A DNA stretch of 64,000 nt, taken from assembly GCA_964508135.1 (NCBI GenBank), contig CAZDSU010000030.1, positions 1 to 64,000 of the forward strand, read 5' to 3'. This document shows positions 52,150-61,241 of the stretch, one piece after another; the stretch's first letter is position 1, and every line of letters begins with the position of its first letter. The notes under the pieces are model-generated. The model saw only the letters and a program-made list of their open reading frames with translations. It had not been told where the DNA came from and did no database searches. Both the position numbers and the translations under genes were made by a program. Source of the DNA: UBA6168 sp964508135. GTDB taxonomy: Bacteria; Bacteroidota; Bacteroidia; Chitinophagales; Saprospiraceae.

Positions 52150-55100
52150 TCAGGAAAGGTACGCCGAAGGCAGTACGCCAAACCGGTCCTGGAACAGGCC
52201 GGAAAAATACTTTGTGCTGGAAAAGCCGACGGCAAAACCGACCTCCTTCACCGAGGAGTATTTGCCCTCGTGGAGGAAATCTTTTGCCCGTTGCAGGCGC
52301 ATTTCCCGGAGGTAATTGTTGGGCGTCAGCCCGGTGAGTTGTTTAAGGCGACGGTCGAACTGGCGTTCGCTGAGGTGCACTTGGCCCGCCACCCAGTCAA
52401 TTTTGAATTGAGCATCGGACAATGTTTTTGAAAAAACGGCCTCCACCTGTTCCAGCCATTCTGCATCGGCGGCGGCCATGCCGGGTTTTTCGGGCAGGCT
52501 TTTTTCATCCCCGTGGCCATTTTCGGCCAATGCCCTCACCCGTTCCCGGTAGTTGTGCAGCAGGTTTTTGATGCGGACTTGCAGTTCCTCCTCCACGAAG
52601 GGTTTGGTCAGGTAATCGTCCACGCCGATGCGGAGCGCCCGCAGTTTCACCCGCACGTCGGCACGGGCGGTGAGCATGATGACGGGAAGGTGGCGCAGGG
52701 TCTCGTGCGACTTTATTTTTTCCAGCAACTGGAAACCGTCCATCACGGGCATCATGAGGTCGGAGATGATGAGGTCGGGGAATTGGGAATTGGGGAATTG
52801 GGAAATTGGGGAATTGGTCAACAGATCCCATGCGGCCTTGCCGTTTTCGGCGGTGATGACGTGGTACTCGTCCTCCAGCAGCAACTGCATGTACGAGCGC
52901 AAATCGGGATTGTCTTCGACGATGAGGATGGTGGGTTTCAGTTCGGCAGTTCGACAGTCGGCAGTCGGCAGTTCAGCAGCCGGCAGTTCGGTCACAGACT
53001 TGCTGGGCTGCGGACTGATGACTGCGGACTGCGGACTGTCAACTTTCTTCACCGGAAAGTGGAAATAAAAAACGCTGCCCCTTCCCCATTCGCTCTCCGC
53101 CCAAATCTTCCCGCCCAGCAGTTCCGCCAGTTCGGCAGCCAGCGAAAGGCCGATGCCAGTGCCGCCCTGGGTTGGGGCTTCCAGCAGTTTGGACTGGTAA
53201 AAACGGTCGAAAATATGCGGCAAATCATCGGGGTGGATGCCGGGGCCTTGGTCGGTCACGCTGACAAGGAGGTTGCCGTCGGTTGCTTCCACTTTTAATT
53301 TTACGACAGTCCCTTGCGGGGAAAACTTGATGGCGTTCGAGAGGAAATTGTGGACGATTTTTTCAAACTTGTTCGCATCCAGCATGATGTTCAGGCCGGG
53401 GTCGGCTTGGTAATCGAACTGCATTTTGACCGATTCGCTGTCGCCGAAGGAACTGAACTGGGACACGATGGGCTGCAAAAAATCGTGGAGGTTCACGGCC
53501 TCCTCTTTCACCTCCAACCGCCCCGTCTCCAGTTTTGACAAATCCAAAATCTCGTTGACCAACTTGAGCAGGTGCTGGCTGTTGTTCCGCACAAATTCGA
53601 GCAGGTGCTGCTCCTTCTCCGGGCGGTCCCTTTCCCTTTTCAAAATGCTGTCCAGCGGCCCAATCATCAGCGACAGCGGGGTGCGCAGCTCGTGGCTCAC
53701 GTTGGCGAAGAAGCGGGACTTGAGTTGTTCGAGGGATTTCAATTCTTCCGCCTGCTCCTTAATGGTCTCTGTCCGTCGGACGATTTCCATTTCAAGCTGC
53801 TGCTTTTGCTTTATTAGCTGGTTCGTTCGCATTATATAAAAAGTCGGTCCGCTGATGAGCAGAAAAGCACCGCAAAGCACCAGAAACCAGGTTTGCAGAT
53901 AAAAAGGTTTTAGAACTTCGACTGCAATGGATAGTTCGTTGGTTGACCATTGTCCGTCGGCGCCTTGTCCTTTTACCCTTAAAAAATGTTTGCCATAAGG
54001 CAAGCGACTGAGCTGTATCGAGTTTTCCTTTTGGAAAGTCCAGTCTTTATCAATGCCTTCGATGCGGTAGGCATATTGGACATTTTCCAGATTAATGTAT
54101 TCAAGCAAAGCAAATGCAATTCGGAAATAGCGGTCGCTGGGGAGCATGGTAATTTTCCGGGTAACCCGAAGGCTGGCAGTGCGTTCTATCAGTTTGTTTT
54201 GCTCGCCGTCAAATTGTTGAAATTCGGTAATAACCAAAGGCTGGCTGGCTGTTGACTGCTCTTTGGCGATGTCTTTTGGATGGAAGGTTGTAAGGCCATT
54301 GATACCCCCAAAATAAAGCCTACCATCCTTGCCTTGATAATGGGAAATCCGGTTGAATTCATGGCCGGAAACACCGTCTTTCTCCAGAAAGGCTTTTGAT
54401 AGGAAGGTTGTTTTGTTGAATTGATTGATGCCGTAATTTGTGGGTAGCCAAAGATTGCCGGAATCATCTTCATAAACGGCATAAATCGTATTGTCCGAGA
54501 GGCCGTCCGCTGTGGTAATCCGAAGGTACGCTCCCGATTCGGGGTTCCATTTAAAAAGCCCCAAGCCATTTGACCCGAGCCAGAATGACCCATCGGCATC
54601 TATATGGGCGTGGTAAATTCCCGACTGCAAAAAATCGAACCCTTCTGGATGATAGGGCACGGAGAATTTCCTTTCCACGTCCAATTGATAAAGCCCATCA
54701 TCTGTGCAAAGCCATACCCGTCCGGTCGCATCTTCAAAAAATTGATAGATACAACCACCCTTCGCACTTATGTTTTCCAATTTTGGCAATAAAGCAACCG
54801 AATTGTCAGCGCCGATATAGCCGATTACACCGTTATCTGTGCCAAACCACATCACGCCATTTTTATCTTCATAAAATGACCAGATGTTGACTTGCCCTTC
54901 ATTGGTAATTTGATATGGAAAAAGTTGGAGGCTGTTATTTACAGGATTGTACCTGGTGATGCTGTTTTCCTGACCGGAACCAAACCAAATATTGCCCATT
55001 TCATCCGAAAGGATTCCATACTTGTAACCCCTTCCCCACGCTGCTTTTTCGGGTCCGATAATTTCAGTTTCATAAGCACCACCGTTAGTTTTAAAACGGC

Positions 55101-56421
55101 CCAACCAACCAGCCCCCCGGTCAATACAAGCCCATAAAGTATTTTGCTTATCCTGTGTAATTCCTCGGAAGGGTAAAATGTTTTCTTTTTCGGGATCATA
55201 AGCCAGGCTCCGAAAAGGGTTTGGGTTCAGTTCTATGACATACAACCCGAAAGTAGTCCCCACCCATGCTTTTCCCGCTTTGTCAAAAAACACTACGTTG
55301 GGATGGGCCAATTCTTTGTGGGTTGCCGCCAATTCCTGGCTCAAGCCCGAAGCGGGATGAAAGCCCAGGAAGCTGCCCTTGCCGTGCAACCAAAAATTAC
55401 CTTTTTCGGGGTTCAACCAAAAGCCATACTGGTCCGCAATTAAGGGCAGGTCGAGGTTGACGGCCCCGCCAGGCAATGCCGAGTCCTCCAATAAAAAAGC
55501 ATGTTCCATCCCCGATGGGTCAATTTTGAAAATCCTGCCCTTTTGGTTTTTTTCAAACCTTTTGTTCTCCCAATTTCTTGAAAGGTACCAAAGGTTGTCG
55601 CCCTTGTCTATCCCGGCAATAAAATTGTGTTGGAATGGGAATTCATGTTCATAGCGGTTCACAACCTTTCCCTTCAAGTCAATTTCAACGATTAAGTCCC
55701 GGAGCTTGTCATCCGTTTTGCTCGCATGGCACCAGATGGTATGGTGCTTGGAGAAGGACTCCACGGAGAGCGGATAAATGCCGAGGTCGTGCACTTCAAA
55801 TCCATCAGCACTTGAATATACCCACAGCTTTTTTTGTTTGGTCACAAAAGCAAGTCGGCCCTCATCGGAGGCACAAAAACTGTTGATATCGGTAGGGGCA
55901 AAGGGGAGCTTGGTTTTGAATTTTTCCTCGAATGAGACAACTTGTTCCGTTACCGGATTAAAAATATCTATGGTCCTCACCTCCCGGGATGACCGGAAAC
56001 CCGTGTTGATCAACCATAGCCAACCTTGGTCATCTTCCAAGATGTGGTTAACAGCATTGGTTTGTAAGCCGTTTTTTTCTTGTGTAAACCATTTGAAATG
56101 ATAGCCATCAAATCGGTTCAGGCCATAGTTCGTGCCGATCCACATGAATCCTTCCCGATCTTGGTGGATACTCTGCACATCTGTATGCGAGAGCCCCTCT
56201 TCCATCCCGTAATTCGCTACTTGGAAAATATATTCCTGACCACTAAGCAGGGTATTCCATCCTGTTAGTAATAGAATGCACGCGCAAAAGCATCTAAATA
56301 TTCTTGTACTCGCCAACCGACTAAGAATTATTTGAATGGCAATTTCAGGATAGGCGTCAAAGATAAGACCTTTAAATATAAACTCATTGCAGTTGCCCGC
56401 TTGTGCAGGAACAGAAGGCAA
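52150..56421 (-). CDS. Hybrid two-component system regulator (HTCS)
   Basis: A protein of up to 1423 residues joining sensor, kinase and transcription factor. Domains in order: N-terminal membrane or signal segment (about 40-60), a two-component-type beta-propeller (about 65-750, with DREGFMWIGTNYGLNRFDGY and many WIGT/WFGT repeats), a Y_Y_Y domain, a membrane helix (FLVLCGAFLLISGPTFYIM), HisKA with phospho-His about 910 (NVSHELRTP), HATPase_c (NFLSNAIKFSP, GTGIGLSLAAE), receiver about 1164-1285 with phospho-Asp 1221, and AraC HTH at 1325-1423. Such HTCS proteins sense glycans across the inner membrane. The visible start is TTG at 56421; a start nearer 56316 is possible. It probably controls the three genes at 49028-51955. 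Confidence 0.9.
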   Translation of the reverse strand: MPSVPAQAGNCNEFIFKGLIFDAYPEIAIQIILSRLASTRIFRCFCACILLLTGWNTLLSGQEYIFQVANYGMEEGLSHTDVQSIHQDREGFMWIGTNYGLNRFDGYHFKWFTQEKNGLQTNAVNHILEDDQGWLWLINTGFRSSREVRTIDIFNPVTEQVVSFEEKFKTKLPFAPTDINSFCASDEGRLAFVTKQKKLWVYSSADGFEVHDLGIYPLSVESFSKHHTIWCHASKTDDKLRDLIVEIDLKGKVVNRYEHEFPFQHNFIAGIDKGDNLWYLSRNWENKRFEKNQKGRIFKIDPSGMEHAFLLEDSALPGGAVNLDLPLIADQYGFWLNPEKGNFWLHGKGSFLGFHPASGLSQELAATHKELAHPNVVFFDKAGKAWVGTTFGLYVIELNPNPFRSLAYDPEKENILPFRGITQDKQNTLWACIDRGAGWLGRFKTNGGAYETEIIGPEKAAWGRGYKYGILSDEMGNIWFGSGQENSITRYNPVNNSLQLFPYQITNEGQVNIWSFYEDKNGVMWFGTDNGVIGYIGADNSVALLPKLENISAKGGCIYQFFEDATGRVWLCTDDGLYQLDVERKFSVPYHPEGFDFLQSGIYHAHIDADGSFWLGSNGLGLFKWNPESGAYLRITTADGLSDNTIYAVYEDDSGNLWLPTNYGINQFNKTTFLSKAFLEKDGVSGHEFNRISHYQGKDGRLYFGGINGLTTFHPKDIAKEQSTASQPLVITEFQQFDGEQNKLIERTASLRVTRKITMLPSDRYFRIAFALLEYINLENVQYAYRIEGIDKDWTFQKENSIQLSRLPYGKHFLRVKGQGADGQWSTNELSIAVEVLKPFYLQTWFLVLCGAFLLISGPTFYIMRTNQLIKQKQQLEMEIVRRTETIKEQAEELKSLEQLKSRFFANVSHELRTPLSLMIGPLDSILKRERDRPEKEQHLLEFVRNNSQHLLKLVNEILDLSKLETGRLEVKEEAVNLHDFLQPIVSQFSSFGDSESVKMQFDYQADPGLNIMLDANKFEKIVHNFLSNAIKFSPQGTVVKLKVEATDGNLLVSVTDQGPGIHPDDLPHIFDRFYQSKLLEAPTQGGTGIGLSLAAELAELLGGKIWAESEWGRGSVFYFHFPVKKVDSPQSAVISPQPSKSVTELPAAELPTADCRTAELKPTILIVEDNPDLRSYMQLLLEDEYHVITAENGKAAWDLLTNSPISQFPNSQFPDLIISDLMMPVMDGFQLLEKIKSHETLRHLPVIMLTARADVRVKLRALRIGVDDYLTKPFVEEELQVRIKNLLHNYRERVRALAENGHGDEKSLPEKPGMAAADAEWLEQVEAVFSKTLSDAQFKIDWVAGQVHLSERQFDRRLKQLTGLTPNNYLREMRLQRAKDFLHEGKYSSVKEVGFAVGFSSTKYFSGLFQDRFGVLPSAYLS
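52777..52817. repeat. GGAATTGGG repeats inside the receiver domain
   Basis: Tandem copies of GGAATTGGG/GGAAATTGGG (plus strand) run through the HTCS coding sequence. In frame they add about ten residues (NSPISQFPNSQFP) to the receiver just before the phospho-Asp loop LIISDLMMP. Similar short repeats occur at the window end near 63950-64000. Confidence 0.75.
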
Positions 56422-56496
56422 AGTATCGCAAGAAATTTTTTCCTGGCTTTAAAACAAATGCTACAAACTGGCGCAGCGGCTGCGGGCGGGCGGGCT

Positions 56497-56615
56497 TATG
56501 ACATGGGGGCTTGGTGGTTAGGTGGGGGAATGCGGGGTCGTTTGAGCTGATGCTGGAATACAGTTTTGTGAAGGCGGCGGCGTTGGTGGCGGCTTTGAGG
56601 CCGAGGTATTTTTGA
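56497..56615 (+). pseudogene. Remnant of a PorP/SprF gene (3' end)
   Basis: The frame from 56526 encodes GNAGSFELMLEYSFVKAAAL and VAALRPRYF then TGA, matching the end of the PorP/SprF gene at 44259 (GNAGSFEFLLEYAFVKASAA, ending ALRPRYF). Just upstream in another frame GGRAYDMGAWW resembles its AGLAYDYGLGA, so one frameshift is also present. The rest of the gene is gone. It faces the AAA ATPase gene, mirroring the 44259/45218 arrangement. Confidence 0.75.
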
Positions 56616-56687
56616 TGGGGAGGAATCCTTGGGCGTTTTGAACAGCAAACAACTTCCAAGCTTTTCATAAAAACACCTTCGGCATGA

Positions 56688-58037
56688 CTAAATCGGATGG
56701 CGTTCCAACAACCAGTCAAGACAAGCCTCCAGCCGGGTCGAAAGGTAATAAGGCAAGTTCATTAGGTAAAATACCTTTCCAGAAGGCGTAGATACTTTTT
56801 CAACGGAAAACATATTGGCATGAAAACGCACGGCAAAATGGTGGGGCGTCCTGTCCATGAACTGGTGCAGGGAGCGGAGTTTTCCCTCTTTGCCAGCTTT
56901 CACCTCCACTGGAATGAGCCGTGAACGATAGGGGAACGCCAAATCCACCTCTGCTTGGGCATCGCTCCGTTCCCTGACCCAAAAAATGGGCTTGTAGGAT
57001 GGCAGGTATTGGGTCGAAATCACCTGTTGCGTCACCAAGTGCTGAATGACCTTGCCCCTGAACACTTGATTCAAGTCCTTTACGCCGAGCAAATCTTTTT
57101 GTATGCCAGCCTGATAGTTCATCAAGCCCGTGTCCAACAGTTGCAGCCGGGGCGATTTTTTCAGGTCTGGCAATGCGGGAAGCTCTACCGCCGTGGTTGG
57201 ATATACGAGTTTGAGCAGCCCGGCCAGTTCGAGCGACCGCATTGCCTCCCCCACCTCACGGGACTGGTAGTTGGATTTTCCGAAGTTTTGGAATTTAATC
57301 CTACTGTCAGCTTCGAAAGGGGCAGTTTCAATGATATGACGGAGCACCCTCGCATCGGTTGGGTTGCGGGCATATTTGCCAACATCGTCCTTGAAGGACT
57401 GTACAAGGCTCTCATAAATGGGTATAAGCGAAGTGAAATCTTTTGTAGCAATATATGCGGACAACACTTCTGGCAGACCTCCCACAATGGCGAACTGGTG
57501 GAATAAATCCAGTAAATATGGATGTGCATATTCAGGCACCGGGAATTGCTGAAATGCTTCAAATGCAGGCCGGTTGGATGCCCTCAAAAATTCCTCAAAA
57601 TTGACCGGGTGCAAATTAAGGAATTCCACCCTCCCTACCGGGAAGCTCCGTACATCTGAAAGGGCGTGTTCCAGCAATGACCCGGCAGCGATAACAAATA
57701 GGTCGGGGAGCTCTTCCTTAAAATAACGGAGGCTTTGGATAGCTTTAGGAGACTCCTGAATTTCGTCTATAAAAATTAAAACCTCGGACTGGCTGGATGC
57801 CACACCCTCCCGCAATAGAAGCGACTGCACAAGCATTTTTACATCGCCAAAAAGCTCAAACAAGTCGTGGTCTTGAGGCAACTCAAGATTCAGGTAAATA
57901 TACTTGGAGAATCCCTGCCCAAATTGGTTGACCAAAGTGGTTTTGCCAACTTGCCTTGCACCCCTGATAATCAGCGGTTTACGATTGGCTTTGGACTTCC
58001 AATCTTCGAGTTGGCGGTACAGGTTTCTTTGTATCAA
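56688..58037 (-). CDS. ATP-binding protein, AAA ATPase with DUF4143
   Basis: A 449-residue protein of the AAA_14/DUF4143 group. Walker A is GARQVGKT at 26-33, Walker B is LIFIDEIQES near 88-97, followed by SLRYFKEELPDLFVIAAGSL. The C-terminal half has the DUF4143 signature QLLDTGLMNYQAG and a PD-(D/E)XK-like site (DVAFPYRSRLIPVEVKAGKE-like DLAFPYRSRLIPVEVKAGKE). Bacteroidota have many copies; the role is not known. A remnant of a related gene lies at 45218-45361 beside the PorP/SprF gene. It stands alone on the minus strand. Confidence 0.85.
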   Translation of the reverse strand: MIQRNLYRQLEDWKSKANRKPLIIRGARQVGKTTLVNQFGQGFSKYIYLNLELPQDHDLFELFGDVKMLVQSLLLREGVASSQSEVLIFIDEIQESPKAIQSLRYFKEELPDLFVIAAGSLLEHALSDVRSFPVGRVEFLNLHPVNFEEFLRASNRPAFEAFQQFPVPEYAHPYLLDLFHQFAIVGGLPEVLSAYIATKDFTSLIPIYESLVQSFKDDVGKYARNPTDARVLRHIIETAPFEADSRIKFQNFGKSNYQSREVGEAMRSLELAGLLKLVYPTTAVELPALPDLKKSPRLQLLDTGLMNYQAGIQKDLLGVKDLNQVFRGKVIQHLVTQQVISTQYLPSYKPIFWVRERSDAQAEVDLAFPYRSRLIPVEVKAGKEGKLRSLHQFMDRTPHHFAVRFHANMFSVEKVSTPSGKVFYLMNLPYYLSTRLEACLDWLLERHPI

Positions 58038-58228
58038 AATAATGGCTTGTAATGTTTTGTGGGCAAAATTAAAGTTATTTTGTCACAAAAAGCCACCATT
58101 TTACAAGTTAAATTGTAGCATTTTGGGGGTAAATTACTATTTGACCACTTCACTGCCAATGCTCTGGCCGTTCAAATAAAACCTTCGACCTATCCCTGTA
58201 TTCGGTAAAGCCCTACCCGATAGCGATG

Positions 58229-59764
58229 CTATTTCAGTTCCACCACCACCACAGACGCCGCTGGCATTTTCACCGTCAGCACCCCGTTTTTCAGCGTAGC
58301 GCCCGTAAAATTGACGGGCTTCACCTTCTCCAGTGAGTCGAAGGTGTTGTGGTCTTGAACCTTGGCCGAGGCCAGCACCCGCCCGCTCACCGAACTGGCC
58401 GATGTTCCCCGCAAATTGATGGTCACTTCCTGCGCCTTGTTGGCGTCAATATTCGTCAGACTGACGTGGATCAGGCCGCTTTTATCCTTGGAAGCCGAGG
58501 CGGAAACGGCGGGCAATTTCTCCTTACCGAATTGATAATCAGCCGTTTGCAAAGTGATGGGCAGTAGCGTGGCGTCTTGGTGGACGCTGTACATTTCCAT
58601 GACGTGGTAGGTCGGGGTGAGCAGCATCTTCGGGCCATCGGTGAGGATGACGGCTTGCAGCACGTTGACGATTTGGGCGATGTTGGCCATGCGTACCCGG
58701 TCGGCGTGGTTGTTGAAAATATTGAGCGTAGCGCCCGCCAGCATGGCGTCCCGCATCGTGTTTTGCTGGAAAAGGAAAGCGCCGTTGGTGCCGGGTTCCA
58801 CGTCGTACCAGCCGCCCCATTCATCCACGATGAGGGCCACTTTCTTCTTCGGGTCGTACTTGTCCATGATGGTGGAGTGGCGAGTCACGAGTTCCTCCAT
58901 CATCAGCGCCCGTTTCATCGTGGTGAAATATTGCTCCTCACTGAAGGCCGTGGCGGGGCCTTTGGCGCTCCAGTCAATGACCGAGTAGTGGTGCAGCGCC
59001 ACGCCTTCGAGCATGTTGTGGGGGATGTCCCGCATGAGCACCTCGGTCCAGTGGTAGTCGCTGCTGTTGGCACCGGAGGCGATGCGGAACATGCCGCCGG
59101 AGTTCGACCAGTCGGACATGAAAGTGGCGTACTGCCTGTAAACATTGGCGTAAAACTCGGCGGTCATGTTGCCGCCACAGCCCCAAGCTTCGTTGCCGAG
59201 GCCCCAGTATTTCACTTTCCACGGTTTTTCACGGCCATTTTTCTTGCGCAATTCGGCCATCGGGTCGCCACCGGGGTGGGTGGTGTAGCGGGTCCACTCG
59301 ATGACCTCCTGCACCGTGCCGCTGCCGACGTTGGCACTCAGATACGGCTCAGCGCCGAGCGATTCGCAGAGGTTGAGGAAGTCGTGGGTGCCGAAGCTGT
59401 TGTCCTCCGTCACGCCGCCCCACCAGACGTTGACCATCGAGGGGCGCTCGGCTTTCGGCCCGATGCCGTCCTTCCAGTGGTAGGTGTCGGCGAAGCAGCC
59501 ACCCGGCCAGCGCAGGTTGGGGATTTTCATTTTGCGGAGCGCCTCCACCACGTCGTTGCGCACGCCCTCCTTGTTGGCGATGGGGCTGTTTTCACCGACG
59601 TAAATGCCACCATAAATACAGGCGCCGAGGTGCTCGGAGAAGTGGCCATAAATCTGGCGGTCAATGGTGTGCTGGCCGAGGTCTGCGTTGAGGGTGATGG
59701 TGGCTTGGGCGTGGACACCCATTGCGAAGCTGGTGAAAAGCAATGTGAGTAGTGTGTTCTTCAT
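58229..59764 (-). CDS. Alpha-L-arabinofuranosidase (GH51)
   Basis: A 511-residue secreted GH51 enzyme that removes arabinose from hemicellulose or pectin. Signal peptide to about residue 20 (AMGVHAQ). The (beta/alpha)8 core has the acid-base E192 in GLGNEAWG and the nucleophile E315 in LIVDEWGGWY. Other landmarks are NLRWPGGCFADTYHWKDGIG, MVNVWWGGVTEDNSFGTHDF and the C-terminal beta-sandwich. It is divergent from an AraC regulator gene. A CATCTTTG box lies on the minus strand at 59907-59914 in the shared promoter region. Confidence 0.92.
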   Translation of the reverse strand: MKNTLLTLLFTSFAMGVHAQATITLNADLGQHTIDRQIYGHFSEHLGACIYGGIYVGENSPIANKEGVRNDVVEALRKMKIPNLRWPGGCFADTYHWKDGIGPKAERPSMVNVWWGGVTEDNSFGTHDFLNLCESLGAEPYLSANVGSGTVQEVIEWTRYTTHPGGDPMAELRKKNGREKPWKVKYWGLGNEAWGCGGNMTAEFYANVYRQYATFMSDWSNSGGMFRIASGANSSDYHWTEVLMRDIPHNMLEGVALHHYSVIDWSAKGPATAFSEEQYFTTMKRALMMEELVTRHSTIMDKYDPKKKVALIVDEWGGWYDVEPGTNGAFLFQQNTMRDAMLAGATLNIFNNHADRVRMANIAQIVNVLQAVILTDGPKMLLTPTYHVMEMYSVHQDATLLPITLQTADYQFGKEKLPAVSASASKDKSGLIHVSLTNIDANKAQEVTINLRGTSASSVSGRVLASAKVQDHNTFDSLEKVKPVNFTGATLKNGVLTVKMPAASVVVVELK

Positions 59765-60080
59765 CGGTGGAAGTGCTTGTTTTAATAAATGATTGAGAAG
59801 GCCAAAGGACGCAATTCTTGGTATTTGGTCGGCATTTTCTGAGATAAAATTATATCCTCGATTCGATGATTGTCCTTGCTATTTGATGGGCGGATGCATT
59901 GGGGTTCAAAGATGCTGGTGGATTTTAGTGGCAATAGGGTTGGGTTCAAGCGCTGTTTGAAATTCGTAAGGTTCCCTTTGAAAAGGGTTAGCCAAAGGCT
60001 GAACAAGTCGGTTCATTTGCACTTGAATTTCATAATAAACTCACGTGCACGGATTTTAGGAACACCATCAAAGCGGAAGT
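59765..60080. promoter_or_regulatory. Divergent promoter region, arabinofuranosidase and AraC regulator
   Basis: No gene is seen in these 316 bases. On the minus strand CATCTTTG (59907-59914) is the same -7-like box as in the HTCS promoters and could serve the GH51 gene with a leader of about 140 bases. The 17-bp HTCS operator is absent, so control by the adjacent AraC protein is more likely. Confidence 0.4.
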
Positions 60081-60979
60081 ATGGACAAGATTGAAACCTT
60101 GGAAGATTTTTACCGCCAGAAGTTCAACTGGCTGCCCGACAAATTCCACCGACAGGTCGGGCATTTCAACCTCTTCCGGCTGGAACCGCTGGTGCCTGGC
60201 AAGCCGTTCACCGTCCCCTACCGCCGCCGTGATTTCTACAAGGTCATGCTCGTGAAGGGTAACAGCGCCGTGCATTACGCCGACCGGGTCGTTGAGGTGA
60301 AGCGGCAGGCGCTTTGTTTTTCCAACCCTTTCATCCCGTACAAATGGGAGCATCTGGATGGCCAGCGGGAAGGCTGCTATTGCATTTTCAACCAGCATTT
60401 TTTTCACCAGTTCGGCGATATAAGGCAGTATTCGGTCTTTCAGCCCAATGGTGAGCATGTGTTTGAACTGACGGACGAGCAAGTGCCGCAAATCCAGCGC
60501 ATCTATGAGCGCATGTTCGAGGAAATCAATTCTGATTATATCCATAAATATGACGTGCTGCGCAATCTGGTGTTTGAACTTTTGCACATTGCCATGAAAA
60601 TGCAGCCCTCCACGAACTTCAACAAGCAGCAGATAAACGCCTCGCAGCGCATTTCGACGTTATTTCTGGAATTGTTGGAGCGGCAGTTTCCCATCGAGGA
60701 AAACCACCCAAAAGTGAGCCTGCGCTCAGCCTCCGATTTTGCGCAGCAACTGAACGTCCACGTCAACCACCTGAACAGGGCATTAAAAGATACGACCGAG
60801 AAAACGACTTCTCAAGTCATCGCCGAGCGGGTGCTGCAAGAAGCCAAAATCCTGCTGAAGCACAGCCAATGGAACGTGTCGGAAATCGCTTATGCGCTGG
60901 GCTTTACGGAGGTGACGCATTTCAACAATTTCTTTAAAAGCAGGTGGGGACTAGTCCGTTGAAGTTTAGGAATGGGTGA
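60081..60979 (+). CDS. AraC-family transcriptional regulator, frameshifted end
   Basis: About 293 residues as read (stop at 60962): a cupin-like N-terminal sensing domain (RRRDFYKVMLVKGNSAVHYA, then RQALCFSNPFIPYKWEHLDG) and a C-terminal pair of helix-turn-helix motifs (FAQQLNVHVNHLNRALKDTT, then WNVSEIAYALGFTEVTHFNN). After FFKSR the frame shifts: a base missing around 60940-60945 would give GTSPLKFRNG, the normal AraC end, with a stop at 60979. The last ten residues may be dispensable. It probably controls the divergent GH51 gene. Confidence 0.82.
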
Positions 60980-61028
60980 TGTTTTAGTAAACAAAGAGGC
61001 GATGGAACGGGCGAGGAAACAGTGAGGC

Positions 61029-61106
61029 TCAATTCAGCCCCCGATACTCATTCGGCGAGCACCCCACCCGCTGTTTAAACAACCGGCTGAAATGCTGTGG
61101 GTACTG
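61029..61106 (-). pseudogene. Remnant of an AraC regulator C-terminus
   Basis: The minus strand encodes QYPQHFSRLFKQRVGCSPNE followed by YRGLN and a stop, the usual end of an AraC-type HTH domain (YPQHFSRLFKQRVGxSPNEYR). Upstream coding sequence does not continue the domain. It lies 50 bases past the end of the live AraC gene and on the other strand, so it comes from another gene copy. The stretch 61107-61241 shows nothing I can name. Confidence 0.65.
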
Positions 61107-61241
61107 AGCTGGTTTCGGCGCAAATTGAGGTAGTTGGGACGTGGTACACGGTGGCGATGGAGACGCGCACGGGGCTGGTCCGACGGGGTGAACGCCAAAT
61201 GGAGCCACGGCTTTTCGGTAGGCGTCCAACTTGAAATCTCT

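Noticed and set aside
61107..61241. Coding remnant (minus-strand TPTEKPWLHLAFTPSD-like sequence)
   Set aside because: Reads as protein-like but matches no family I can name, and the other frames look equally plausible.
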